Assembly: GCA_026390815.1 (NCBI GenBank) | Contig: JAPLFH010000040.1 | Span: 62,001 to 126,000, forward strand | Source of the DNA: Ignavibacteriales bacterium | GTDB taxonomy: Bacteria; Bacteroidota; Ignavibacteria; Ignavibacteriales; SURF-24 | DNA: 64,000 bases | Direction of reading: 5' to 3' | Shown here: piece after piece, positions 18,045 to 26,206 of the stretch | How positions within the stretch are numbered: position 1 is the first letter of the stretch | Layout: every line of letters starts with the position of its first letter | The notes under the pieces: generated by a model | What the model was told of the DNA's origin: nothing | What the model saw: only the letters and a program-made list of their open reading frames with translations | Database searches by the model: none | Position numbers and translations under genes: made by a program

Positions 18045-18239
18045 TTAATCCAATATCTTTTTTACACGCCCAACTTCACCAGTTTCTAAACGGACTTTTA
18101 TTCCATGCGGATGTTTTGAGGAATTGGTTAGAATATTTCTTACATAGCCTTCCGTCAGTTCACCTGAGCGCTGATCTGCCTTTAGCACAATTGCCACGTG
18201 TAAGTCGGTCTTTATATCACCTCGTTTTATTCCTTCCAT
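18045..18239 (-). CDS. ywbE: YwbE family protein (DUF2196)
   Basis: The 64-residue product matches the YwbE signature: GDIKTDLHVAIVLKADQRSG, LTEGYVRNILTNS, HPHGIKVRLETGEVGRVKKIL. The family is small, conserved and of unknown function; the fold is probably a KOW-like beta barrel. I chose the ATG at 18237-18239 because GGAG lies 7 nt upstream, although the frame stays open into the neighbouring helicase gene. The extended N-terminus would be the translation of an inverted repeat (18257-18316). It follows the helicase gene on the same strand. Confidence 0.82.
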   Translation of the reverse strand: MEGIKRGDIKTDLHVAIVLKADQRSGELTEGYVRNILTNSSKHPHGIKVRLETGEVGRVKKILD

Positions 18240-18256
18240 AATCATACTCCAAATAA

Positions 18257-18316
18257 GAATCGGTGAATCGACGAAACGGTGATCCCCGTTTCTCCGTTTC
18301 ACCCATTCCCCGATTC
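18257..18316. repeat. Imperfect inverted repeat between ywbE and the helicase gene
   Basis: Arms 18257-18279 (GAATCGGTGAATCGACGAAACGG) are not written out further here; the 23-nt left arm matches the reverse complement of 18294-18316 at 19 positions, around a 14-nt loop. It is noticeably GC-richer than its surroundings. The right arm reaches the stop codon of the helicase gene, so it may act as a transcription or stability element. Confidence 0.6.
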
Positions 18317-19593
18317 TACTTTTTATTACTCCACGCTTTGGTATACCATTTCCTTTTATTTTGCTTTGTAGTGCCGGGTGCATCACTTTTTTTAATTTTA
18401 TTTCTTTCGGGCGGAGCTTTATTTACAATTGGTTTAGGTTTTTCATTACCGGTTTCAATCATAACATAAGGATGATCTTTAATAACAGGAATTGGAATCC
18501 CGATAAGTTTGTTTATATCCTTCAGGTATGCTTTTTCATCTGCATCGCATAATGAAAGTGCAATTCCGCTTAATCCCGCTCTGCCCGTGCGCCCGATACG
18601 GTGGATATAAGTTTCGGATATGTTTGGTATCTCAAAATTTATTACGTGGGAAAGTTCATCAATATCAATTCCCCGTGCAGCTATATCTGTTGCTACAAGC
18701 ACCCTGGTTTGTTTCGTTTTAAAATTATTCAAAGCACGCTGCCGGGCATTCTGCGATTTATTTCCATGAATAACTTCCGCGTGGATTTTTGCTTTGATTA
18801 AAAACTTGGCAACATTATCAGCGCCGTGTTTGGTTCGTGTAAAAACAAGTGCGGAATCAATTGTTTTATCTTTTAACAGGTGAATGAGCAGATTTCTCTT
18901 ATCCTGCTTACTTACAAAATATACTGCCTGCTTTATCGCTTCAACTGTTGGCGATTCTGGTGTTACCTCAATTTTAACCGGGTCTGTTAAAATAGTGCGC
19001 GCCAGTTTTACAATTTCCGGTGGCATAGTTGCAGAAAAAAACAACGATTGCCTTTTTACGGGCAACTTAGAAATTATTTTTTTTACATCGTGTATAAAAC
19101 CCATATCCAGCATACGGTCAGCTTCATCAAGCACAAACAATTTAATATGCTTTAGACTGATATAGTTTTGATTCATCAGATCCAGAAGCCTGCCTGGTGT
19201 AGCGATAAGTATATCCACGCCATCTCTCAATTTATCGGTCTGATTTTTTTGCGGCACTCCGCCAAATATAACCAGGTTCTTAAGCCCGGTATGTTTTCCG
19301 TAAGCAGAAAAGCTTTCTCCAATCTGAACCGCAAGTTCCCTTGTTGGAGTAAGAATAAGGGAATTTATATTTTTCTTTGTATTCCATTCAGCTTTTTCAG
19401 CATAAAGAATTTGCAGGATTGGAACAGCAAAGGCTGCTGTTTTACCTGTTCCCGTTTGTGCACAGCCAAGCAAGTCTCTTCTTTCCATAATAACAGGAAT
19501 TGCCTGAAGTTGAATTGGTGTGGGCACAGTATATCCTTCAGTTGCCAATGCTTTTTGTATAGGTTTTATAAGATTTAGTTTTTCGAATGACAT
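18316..19593 (-). CDS. DEAD-box RNA helicase, RhlE-like
   Basis: This ATP-dependent RNA helicase acts in ribosome assembly or mRNA turnover. Motifs in order: Q motif [10 protein letters not shown] at 24-33, AQTGTGKT at 45-52, PTRELA at 84-89, DEAD at 157-160, FSAT after it, then the second RecA domain with [27 protein letters not shown] and HRIGRTGR. The basic C-terminal tail after residue 375 ([18 protein letters not shown]) probably binds RNA. The 425-residue length and motif set fit the RhlE group of Bacteroidota. A GC-rich inverted repeat lies at its stop codon. Confidence 0.92.
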   Translation of the reverse strand: MSFEKLNLIKPIQKALATEGYTVPTPIQLQAIPVIMERRDLLGCAQTGTGKTAAFAVPILQILYAEKAEWNTKKNINSLILTPTRELAVQIGESFSAYGKHTGLKNLVIFGGVPQKNQTDKLRDGVDILIATPGRLLDLMNQNYISLKHIKLFVLDEADRMLDMGFIHDVKKIISKLPVKRQSLFFSATMPPEIVKLARTILTDPVKIEVTPESPTVEAIKQAVYFVSKQDKRNLLIHLLKDKTIDSALVFTRTKHGADNVAKFLIKAKIHAEVIHGNKSQNARQRALNNFKTKQTRVLVATDIAARGIDIDELSHVINFEIPNISETYIHRIGRTGRAGLSGIALSLCDADEKAYLKDINKLIGIPIPVIKDHPYVMIETGNEKPKPIVNKAPPERNKIKKSDAPGTTKQNKRKWYTKAWSNKK

Positions 19594-19847
19594 TAATTAG
19601 TTTTTCCTTTTTAAGACCAGACTGATAAAATTTTTTGTATTCTGAAACAGCGGTCAAATGATTGATTATTTTATTAAGAATAGCACTATTGGTTTTTGAG
19701 GAAGCATATTTTTAATAACTACACATTAAAAGTATGGTAATTATACTATATCTCAAAGTGCCTTTCTTTAGCCGGTTAAATCCACTTTACAATAACATAA
19801 CTGATGATTTAACGATAAAACCTATTTTAATTCTTCACAGGATTTAT

Positions 19848-19855
19848 TAAGTTTG
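19848..19855 (+). promoter_or_regulatory. Possible Bacteroidota -7 box for the PstS-like gene
   Basis: TAAGTTTG matches TAnnTTTG exactly, 38 nt before the ATG at 19893. The -33 region has only TTTT at 19825-19828 rather than TTG, so support is partial. Confidence 0.35.
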
Positions 19856-19892
19856 TAAAGAATTTCTAATTCAAATTAATTTGGGGTTCATC

Positions 19893-20879
19893 ATGAAAAG
19901 ATGTAGAAAATATCTATTAGATTTCTTCACTGCTTTTAGTTTTATGTTTGCTTTAATTGCCTGCGAAGTATCCGATAATGAAAAAGAAACTCCGGAAGAA
20001 ATAGTTGATATTAGCCATTTTAATGTTGAAAATTTTCGCAGGGTTGATGGTTCTACTTCAAACATTCCAATGATGACCGTAATTGCCTGCGAAATATTCA
20101 AGTTATCTTATAATTGGTACGATGCCGGTGATGGTACAATGGTGCCTATCGCTTTACACGATACTGCAAAAACAAAAGAAGTAGATTTTGTGAGAAGTAT
20201 ACATTTTGCTAAAAGTATAAGAGCATTTAACAGACTTATATTCGACAGCACAGATGTAATTCTTGTGGCAAATGCTCCTTCGGCAGACCAGCTTCAGACT
20301 GCTGCCAGCCAGGGTGTAAGCTTTACAGTTGCACCAATTGCTTTAGATGGAATTGTATTTCTGGTCAATGCGGCTAATCTATTAGATAATCTTACTTCTG
20401 ACCAAATTATTGGAATTTATACTGGTGAAATAAAAAACTGGAAAGAAGTTGGTGGTAATGATGCAGCAATAAATCCATATATAAGAAATCCAAATTCAGG
20501 CAGCCAGGTGTTAATGGAAGAACTTGTTATGAAAAACCGCTTGATGATTTATGCTGAACAAATGATTTTAATGGATATGATGGGATTGATAAATCAAATT
20601 ATTGCGGATCCAAATGGTATTGGATACTCAGTTTATTTTTACAGTTCAACTATGGTTCCGCGTAATGATATAAAAAGAATTTCTGTTAATGGTGTTAAAC
20701 CTGGTACAGCAACAATCAATAGCGGAGCATACAAATATACTGCACCTGTTTACGCCATTATTAGATCTAACCTAAATAAAAATTCCAATGCCTACCTTTT
20801 CTGGAAATGGCTGCAAACTAATGCTGGACAAATTGCAGTTGCAAAAAGCGGGTATGTTTCTTACAGTGGTAAAAACTAA
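19893..20879 (+). CDS. PstS-like phosphate-type substrate-binding lipoprotein
   Basis: The product resembles periplasmic binding proteins of phosphate ABC transporters. A hydrophobic segment ends in a lipobox, LIAC (C24 counted from the ATG at 19893), so the protein is probably lipid-anchored. The binding fold shows GSTSNIPMM (ligand-binding Ser/Thr loop), LDGIVFLVNAAN, LTSDQIIGIYTGEIKNWKEV and RNPNSGSQVLMEE. No pstC, pstA or pstB follows; the next gene encodes an outer-membrane-type barrel. It may therefore work as a stand-alone binding protein or with a transporter elsewhere. The upstream in-frame TTG at 19881 is a less likely start. Confidence 0.78.
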   Translation: MKRCRKYLLDFFTAFSFMFALIACEVSDNEKETPEEIVDISHFNVENFRRVDGSTSNIPMMTVIACEIFKLSYNWYDAGDGTMVPIALHDTAKTKEVDFVRSIHFAKSIRAFNRLIFDSTDVILVANAPSADQLQTAASQGVSFTVAPIALDGIVFLVNAANLLDNLTSDQIIGIYTGEIKNWKEVGGNDAAINPYIRNPNSGSQVLMEELVMKNRLMIYAEQMILMDMMGLINQIIADPNGIGYSVYFYSSTMVPRNDIKRISVNGVKPGTATINSGAYKYTAPVYAIIRSNLNKNSNAYLFWKWLQTNAGQIAVAKSGYVSYSGKN

Positions 20880-20893
20880 ATGGGAGAAAACAA

Positions 20894-21526
20894 TTGAAAA
20901 CAAAAATCATTTTATTTCTAATATTGGCAGCTACTATTGCAGCGCAGGATAACAAAACTGAAGTAGCCAGTATGCGAAATAAGCAATCATTACTTTTCAG
21001 CATAAATGAATTCCGGTTGGAGTCATTTAATGGCGGATTCGGTTTTAAATTTTGGGCATTAGATGATTTTGCTTTGCTGGGAAAAATAAATTATTCGTAT
21101 TCCAAAGCTGAAAGAGATAAAACCGCAAAATTGACAGGCAATATTGATGAGAATATGTCTTATGGTGCTTCAATTGGAATTGAAAAGCATATAAGTATGG
21201 CGAAAAATATTTCGCCTTATATTGGAGTAAGTTTTACTGCCGGGTTTGAAGACAAAAATGAAAAAGTAAATTCAGCTAACTATCTTGGTGCTATTTATAC
21301 CAACGAGCAGAAAACTTTATCCAAATCAATATCTGTTAATTTAAGTTTTGGAGTTGAATATTTCTTAACGGAAAGTGTTTCTCTTGCAGGGCAGTACAAT
21401 TTTGGGGCAGTTTTTAATTCAGGAGAAGAAGAATACAAAACACCATACAGCGCAACTAAAATGGATGTGTCAGATTTTAAGATAGGAATCTCATCGGGAG
21501 CATTAATTGTAGCAGTGTATTTTTAA
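20894..21526 (+). CDS. Outer-membrane beta-barrel-like protein, unknown function
   Basis: Translation starts at TTG 20894 behind GGGAGA. A signal peptide (KTKIILFLILAATIAAQ) is followed by about 190 residues of alternating strands with aromatic ends, for example GGFGFKFWALDDFALLGKI and YGASIGIEKHI and SVNLSFGVEYFLTESVSL. This is typical of small 8-stranded barrels. It begins 15 nt after the PstS-like gene, so the two form an operon and may act together at the cell envelope. I do not recognise a specific family. Confidence 0.7.
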   Translation: MKTKIILFLILAATIAAQDNKTEVASMRNKQSLLFSINEFRLESFNGGFGFKFWALDDFALLGKINYSYSKAERDKTAKLTGNIDENMSYGASIGIEKHISMAKNISPYIGVSFTAGFEDKNEKVNSANYLGAIYTNEQKTLSKSISVNLSFGVEYFLTESVSLAGQYNFGAVFNSGEEEYKTPYSATKMDVSDFKIGISSGALIVAVYF

Positions 21527-21599
21527 AAGAAGGAATACCAAACAATTTTTTTAGATTTTATTTTCTTTCCATTATAAATCATCCATTACACCTCAACCA

Positions 21600-22220
21600 T
21601 CACACCATCGGTTGCCTGATGATTGTCTTTAACTTTTCCGGTGTGCTTTTCCTTGGGTCACTTAAATAAATCTCGTGGTGCTTTTGTTTTTCTCCACTAA
21701 ATTTACCTCCATTGGATTTAATAAATTCGTGCAGGCTTTTTATTGTTGGTTCTTCTGCTGCATAAGGACCAATATGCATTATCTGCGCGCACTTTCCTTC
21801 ATTGAATTTTTCAAATCTTATTTTGGACAAGGCTGGAAGAGTTTTTTTCTTTTCTACTTCTTTTATTGCTTTCTCAACCATTTCTTTAGTTACCAACTCA
21901 GGCTGCATAATCATAGATGTCCACTTCCACAGGTTTTTATTTGCACTGCTGAATTGATTCATATCATCCATCCACCACAAACCTTCAAGCGGTAAAACTC
22001 CATAATCAATTGCCAAAGCAGATTTCTTGATTGAAAATTTAATTGTATATGAAACCGTATAAAGCGCTTCAATCGAATCCTTATAATCCTGCGAAGTATT
22101 TGGGTCTCCTTCACCATCGATCATAAAAAAATTCATAGCTGGCACTTCAACAATCTCTGGTGCTTTTGATGAAGCATTATAATATTTTTTCAGTTCTTTC
22201 TTGAAATCAATTTTTTGCAT
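21600..22220 (-). CDS. GyrI-like small-molecule-binding protein
   Basis: The sequence has the pattern of stand-alone GyrI-like proteins: APEIVEVPAMNFFMIDGEGDP near residues 19-39, then AIDYGVLPLEGLWW and later KCAQIMHIGPYAAEEPTIKSL. The two-fold SHS2-type fold binds small hydrophobic ligands and some members hydrolyse cyclopropanoid toxins. At 206 residues it is complete and has no export signal. It is the next gene after an AraC regulator whose C-terminal half has the same fold, which suggests a shared ligand. Confidence 0.8.
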   Translation of the reverse strand: MQKIDFKKELKKYYNASSKAPEIVEVPAMNFFMIDGEGDPNTSQDYKDSIEALYTVSYTIKFSIKKSALAIDYGVLPLEGLWWMDDMNQFSSANKNLWKWTSMIMQPELVTKEMVEKAIKEVEKKKTLPALSKIRFEKFNEGKCAQIMHIGPYAAEEPTIKSLHEFIKSNGGKFSGEKQKHHEIYLSDPRKSTPEKLKTIIRQPMV

Positions 22221-22344
22221 GTCTATTTCCTTTTAAATTTTTATTCCTCATTGATAAAGAGAACCAACTCTTAAATGGTTTAAACCAGGCAGTACAGCCA
22301 AAAAGAAAACCAGCAACACACACATTCATTATTGTCAACATTTT

Positions 22345-23301
22345 TTAAAGTGGTTTTACAGGTAAACAAATTGCCATATCATATTTATTTTCAGGATTCT
22401 TATCCGCACTTCCGTAGTATATTTCATAACAATATTGATTATCCGGCTGATATCCGCTTGTAGGGAGCCAATCCTTAAAAACAGAATCGTATGCTGCCTT
22501 TATCTCTTCTTCTTTTATTTTGAATCTGAAGACAGCGGAGTTAGTTTCCGGAATATCAATTATATTGATTTCACCCTGGGCAGCAACTTCTTGCGGAACA
22601 GTTATGCAGGCATAATAGCGGCATTTATTTTCTGGAGTTATTTCCGGATCATCAAGAGAAATTCCGACGAACAGGGAATCTTGGTTTATGTAACCTCTCG
22701 GTCCCGCCCAACGGCAAAGTTTATCATACGCATCGGTTATACCTTTATTATAACCTTTAAGATGAGCAACGTATGCTAAATGAAGTGCCGGCATTTTTTT
22801 AATTTCTGGTTTCACTATTTCCTTCAATAAATTAATCTGTGTAGTTAAATTATTTACAGAAGAAAAATACTTTTCATTTTGGAGTTTATCTTTTCTATTC
22901 TTGCTAACTGTTTTACTATTCTTGCTATTATCAGAAGAAATATTTTTGTAACCATTTTCTTTCCATTTAGTTGCGCTTAATCCAAAGTGTTCTTTAAATG
23001 CACGCGCAAATGAAGCAGATGAAGAGAATCCACAGTTAAATGCTATTTCTGTAATTGACAGGTTTGGAAATAAGGTCAAGTAATTTGCTGCCTTTTCAAT
23101 TCGCAATCTTTTTACAAAATCACCCGGAGTTTCTCCAATAATTGAATTAAAGATTCTATGAAAATGGAATTGCGAGAAGCAGGCTGCATTAGCAAGCACT
23201 TCAAGTGAAAGATCTTTGTTTAGGTTATCATCAATAAATTTAATAACCCGGTTTATTCTTGCTTTATATTCAGCTAAAGAAATTTCTTGCTTTGTTTTCA
23301 T
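22345..23301 (-). CDS. AraC-family regulator with GyrI-like effector domain
   Basis: The N-terminal 105 residues form the AraC double helix-turn-helix: NLSLEVLANAACFSQFHFHRIF and then TEIAFNCGFSSSASFARAFKEHFG. A low-complexity linker (NSKNSKTVSKNRKDK) follows, and the C-terminal region from about residue 165 is GyrI-like (MPALHLAYVAHLKGYN at its start, GSADKNPENKYDMAICLPV at its end). This N-HTH/C-GyrI order is the Rob/SoxS-related arrangement. It probably responds to a lipophilic compound and may regulate the neighbouring GyrI-like gene, 124 bp downstream. Confidence 0.87.
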   Translation of the reverse strand: MKTKQEISLAEYKARINRVIKFIDDNLNKDLSLEVLANAACFSQFHFHRIFNSIIGETPGDFVKRLRIEKAANYLTLFPNLSITEIAFNCGFSSSASFARAFKEHFGLSATKWKENGYKNISSDNSKNSKTVSKNRKDKLQNEKYFSSVNNLTTQINLLKEIVKPEIKKMPALHLAYVAHLKGYNKGITDAYDKLCRWAGPRGYINQDSLFVGISLDDPEITPENKCRYYACITVPQEVAAQGEINIIDIPETNSAVFRFKIKEEEIKAAYDSVFKDWLPTSGYQPDNQYCYEIYYGSADKNPENKYDMAICLPVKPL

Positions 23302-23329
23302 TTATTGGTTTAGTAAAAGTCCAAAAATT

Positions 23330-23737
23330 TTATTTCGCACCTTTCTTAAGCAGATATTCGGAATACTTCTTATCAGTACCCATAACATGCTGGGATATCC
23401 AGTCTTTAAGAAAGTGGAGCATCTCGATTGAGGTCATACCGCTTGATAGATTAAACTTGTCTTGAAATTCAATTACTTTAGCAACAAAAATATTGTGCTC
23501 TTTTTTGTGCCCCAGGTAAGTGGGATAGTTATACGTTTGAAGATAATTTTCTTCAGTTGAAAAATGGAAAGTTGTGTATTCGAAAAGTTCAGTTATAATT
23601 TGTGATAGAATATTTTTTGCTTTCCCAATCTTCATCGCATCGTGTAAGTTGTTTAATATTTCAAATAGTTTTTTATGCTGTTCATCAATAGAACTGATTC
23701 CAACACTGTATTCTTCATTCCAAATTAGATATGCCAT
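23330..23737 (-). CDS. Bacteriohemerythrin
   Basis: This is an O2-binding diiron protein. The 135 residues include the conserved ligands: IDEQHKKLFEILNNLHDAM (His/Asp start), TTFHFSTEENYLQTY (His and Glu), HKKEHNIFV and the late HFLKDWISQHVMGTDKKYSEYL (His and Asp). Length and motif order fit a single-domain cytoplasmic bacteriohemerythrin, used for oxygen storage, sensing or delivery in microaerophiles. It lies 28 nt upstream of the AraC gene on the same strand and may be in the same transcript. Confidence 0.9.
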   Translation of the reverse strand: MAYLIWNEEYSVGISSIDEQHKKLFEILNNLHDAMKIGKAKNILSQIITELFEYTTFHFSTEENYLQTYNYPTYLGHKKEHNIFVAKVIEFQDKFNLSSGMTSIEMLHFLKDWISQHVMGTDKKYSEYLLKKGAK

Positions 23738-23846
23738 AACTGTTTCTCCAAAAAAAATATATTAAAGCTGAATAAGAAATTTGTCCTGCATCTTATTTTT
23801 CAAAGCAATGAGGTTTATTAACCAATCCTTAAATAAAAAATCGTAA

Positions 23847-24284
23847 TTATAATTCGCCAATATCTTCATTCCAAAGTTTGGGATTGGATTGAATGAAATC
23901 CAACATCAACTTTTTGCATTCATCTAAATCAAGATCAATCACCTCAACGCTATGTTCCTCTAGAAAATTTTTTGAACCAGGGAAAGTTTTTGATTCGCCA
24001 GCATAAACTTTTTTTATCCCAAATTGTACAATGGCACCTCCGCACAGATAGCAGGGCATAAGTGTGGAATAAAGGATTGTATCTTTATAACTGCCGATCC
24101 TTCCGGCATTTCTTAAACAATCAATTTCTGCATGAATAATTGGATCATTTTCCTGAACACGTTTATTATGTCCGCTTCCAATTATTTTATTGTCTTTTAC
24201 CAAAACCGATCCAATTGGAATTCCGCCTTGCTTTAACCCAAGTTTAGCTTCTTCTATTGCTGCTTGCATAAAAATATCCATCAA
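23847..24284 (-). CDS. Cytosine deaminase-like nucleoside/nucleobase deaminase
   Basis: This zinc enzyme deaminates a pyrimidine or purine base. The motifs are HAE at 51-53 (His ligand and catalytic Glu) and PCYLC at 77-81 (C78, C81). The C-terminal end KLWNEDIGEL closely recalls yeast Fcy1 (its WFEDIGE ending), and VPIG-like GGIPIGSVLVKDNKIIGSGHN is also shared, which favours cytosine deaminase over tRNA adenosine deaminase. At 145 residues it is the right length. An AzgA-type permease gene lies 89 bp upstream on the same strand, so the pair fits base uptake and salvage. Confidence 0.82.
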   Translation of the reverse strand: MMDIFMQAAIEEAKLGLKQGGIPIGSVLVKDNKIIGSGHNKRVQENDPIIHAEIDCLRNAGRIGSYKDTILYSTLMPCYLCGGAIVQFGIKKVYAGESKTFPGSKNFLEEHSVEVIDLDLDECKKLMLDFIQSNPKLWNEDIGEL

Positions 24285-24373
24285 TTATCTCCAGAATATT
24301 CTTGAAATAGTTTGTTTGAAAAATACAAAAAGGAATATTTTCATTCTTTCATTCCGGGTTTTGAACAACAATA

Positions 24374-25687
24374 TTATTTAAGAATAAAATCAATTATAAA
24401 AACAATTGTTGCAATATACATTAAAAGATGAACATCTTTGGCTTTTCCAACAAGCAATTTGATTACTGTGTATGATATAAAACCAATTCCAATTCCATTT
24501 GATATACTGAAAGTAAGTGGAATAGTAATTAAAGTTAAAAAAGCCGGGAATCCTTCTTCGAAAGAATTAAAATTTATTTCCAGAATTATAGACATCATTA
24601 GGAATCCGACTATTATTAACGCAGGTGCAATTGCCTGAATTGGAACTATACCAATTAGAGGTGCAATAAATATTGCTAAAATAAAAAATATTCCCGTTAC
24701 AACAGAAGTTAAACCGGTTCTACCACCCGCTGTAACTCCTGAAACGCTTTCAATGTATGTAGTTGCTGAACTGGAGCAGAAAAATCCACCCAATACAGCA
24801 GCAAGTGAATCTATTAATAAAACATTTTTTAACCTTGGTATCTTTCCTTTTGCATCCAGAAAATTTGCTGCACCCGCAATTAATATAACTGTTCCCATTG
24901 TGTCAAAAAAATCACTTATAAGAAATGAAAAAATAGGTACAGCATAATTCCATTTTAATGCTCCAAGAATATCCAGATGTCCGATGGTTGAAAAAGCTCC
25001 CTGACTGAAATCTGTGAAGATGATTTTGGGTAAAGAAGTAATTGCTGTTCCGTCAGCGTTTTTAAAAATCATTCCGATTAAAGAAGTTAAAATAATTCCA
25101 TATAAAAGTGCGCCTTTTATTTTTTTCACTATTAGCAAGGCGGTAATAAAAATGCCGATTGTAGCTACTAAAACTCCGGCGCTCTTTATATTTCCAAGCG
25201 CAACGAAAGTAACAGGATGACCAGTTACAATACCGGCATCTTTCAATCCGATAAAAACAATAAACAATCCAATGCCTACACCAATTGCTTTTTTTAAATT
25301 CATTGGAATTGCATCCATAATTGCTTCGCGGAAATTAGTTAATACAAGGATGGCAATTATGATTCCTTCAATGAAAATCATTCCCATTCCAACCTGCCAC
25401 GGAACTTTCATTCCGATAACTACACCATAAACCAGGAAGGCATTTAACCCCATTCCGGCTGCCAGTGCAAATGGATAATTTGTAAAAACACCTATCATTA
25501 TTGTTACAATTGCCGCCACCAGGCAGGTGGAAACTACAGTTGGCTCAAATGGTAAACCCGCATCTTTAAGAATATTTGGATTAACAAAAATAATATAAGC
25601 CATCGTCATAAAAGTTGTGGCACCAGCTAAAACTTCTGTTTTAAAGTTAGTGTTATGTTCTTTTAACTTAAAAAATTTTTCCAGCAT
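24374..25687 (-). CDS. NCS2/AzgA-family nucleobase permease
   Basis: An inner-membrane transporter of about 12-14 segments. The opening FKTEVLAGATTFMTMAYIIFVNPNIL and the later GGRTGLTSVVTGIFF and FLISDFFDTMGTVILIAG are characteristic of AzgA/PbuG-type purine permeases (adenine, guanine or hypoxanthine). It is 437 residues and complete. GGAGGGG 5 nt before the ATG is a strong ribosome binding site. Together with the deaminase downstream it suggests uptake of bases such as cytosine or adenine followed by deamination. No purine riboswitch could be found in the 260 bp upstream. Confidence 0.88.
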   Translation of the reverse strand: MLEKFFKLKEHNTNFKTEVLAGATTFMTMAYIIFVNPNILKDAGLPFEPTVVSTCLVAAIVTIMIGVFTNYPFALAAGMGLNAFLVYGVVIGMKVPWQVGMGMIFIEGIIIAILVLTNFREAIMDAIPMNLKKAIGVGIGLFIVFIGLKDAGIVTGHPVTFVALGNIKSAGVLVATIGIFITALLIVKKIKGALLYGIILTSLIGMIFKNADGTAITSLPKIIFTDFSQGAFSTIGHLDILGALKWNYAVPIFSFLISDFFDTMGTVILIAGAANFLDAKGKIPRLKNVLLIDSLAAVLGGFFCSSSATTYIESVSGVTAGGRTGLTSVVTGIFFILAIFIAPLIGIVPIQAIAPALIIVGFLMMSIILEINFNSFEEGFPAFLTLITIPLTFSISNGIGIGFISYTVIKLLVGKAKDVHLLMYIATIVFIIDFILK

Positions 25688-25946
25688 TATTGCCCCTCCG
25701 GGATTCCTTTCAGCAAAAATTATGTTAATAGAAAAATATTGCGTGGGTAATTTAATTATTTGATTCTGCTAACTCAAATAAAAACTGGTTGTATAAAGTC
25801 GAAAATAATATTTCTGGAAGATGAACTTGGTTGCAAAATTCTGTGCTTACAATATATAGAAGGACATAATTATTATTGTATATTTAATCGTCAGGTTGAT
25901 TGAAAATAGTCCAAATAGGAAGAATTAAATAAAACGGGGCAATGCA

Positions 25947-26138
25947 TTAAACTACTCTTAAAAATTTTAGCAATTCGAGGATTAGAAAGATAGAGACAAT
26001 AATGATTATTATGAATAGTAATCCTCTCTTAAATTTTTCATTTCTTTTCCGTTTTTTATAACCCGGTTCATTTTTAAAGCTTCGCTGATAGTCGCCTTGC
26101 TTAATATTCCATTCATCTAACTTCTTGTTACGATTCAT
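25947..26138 (-). CDS. Small single-pass membrane protein, unknown
   Basis: The 63-residue product has a highly basic, charged N-terminal 40 residues and one hydrophobic segment (about residues 41-58: LLFIIIIIVSIFLILELL). The ACAGGTATTAA before the ATG is a modest ribosome binding site. The orientation suggests the basic part stays in the cytoplasm. No family is recognised, and the gene stands between unrelated genes. It could be a real small membrane protein; length alone makes this uncertain. Confidence 0.45.
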   Translation of the reverse strand: MNRNKKLDEWNIKQGDYQRSFKNEPGYKKRKRNEKFKRGLLFIIIIIVSIFLILELLKFLRVV

Positions 26139-26206
26139 TTAATACCTGTTTAGTTTTAGTAACTGAGAAGCTAACTACTTTTTCGGTCTTCTCAATCTGA
26201 TGATTG

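Noticed and set aside
18240-18386. N-terminal extension of ywbE overlapping the helicase gene
   Set aside because: The extra residues are the translation of an inverted repeat; the ATG at 18239 has a proper ribosome binding site.
25688-25946. Purine riboswitch upstream of the nucleobase permease
   Set aside because: Neither the three-way junction core nor a terminator could be found on the minus strand.
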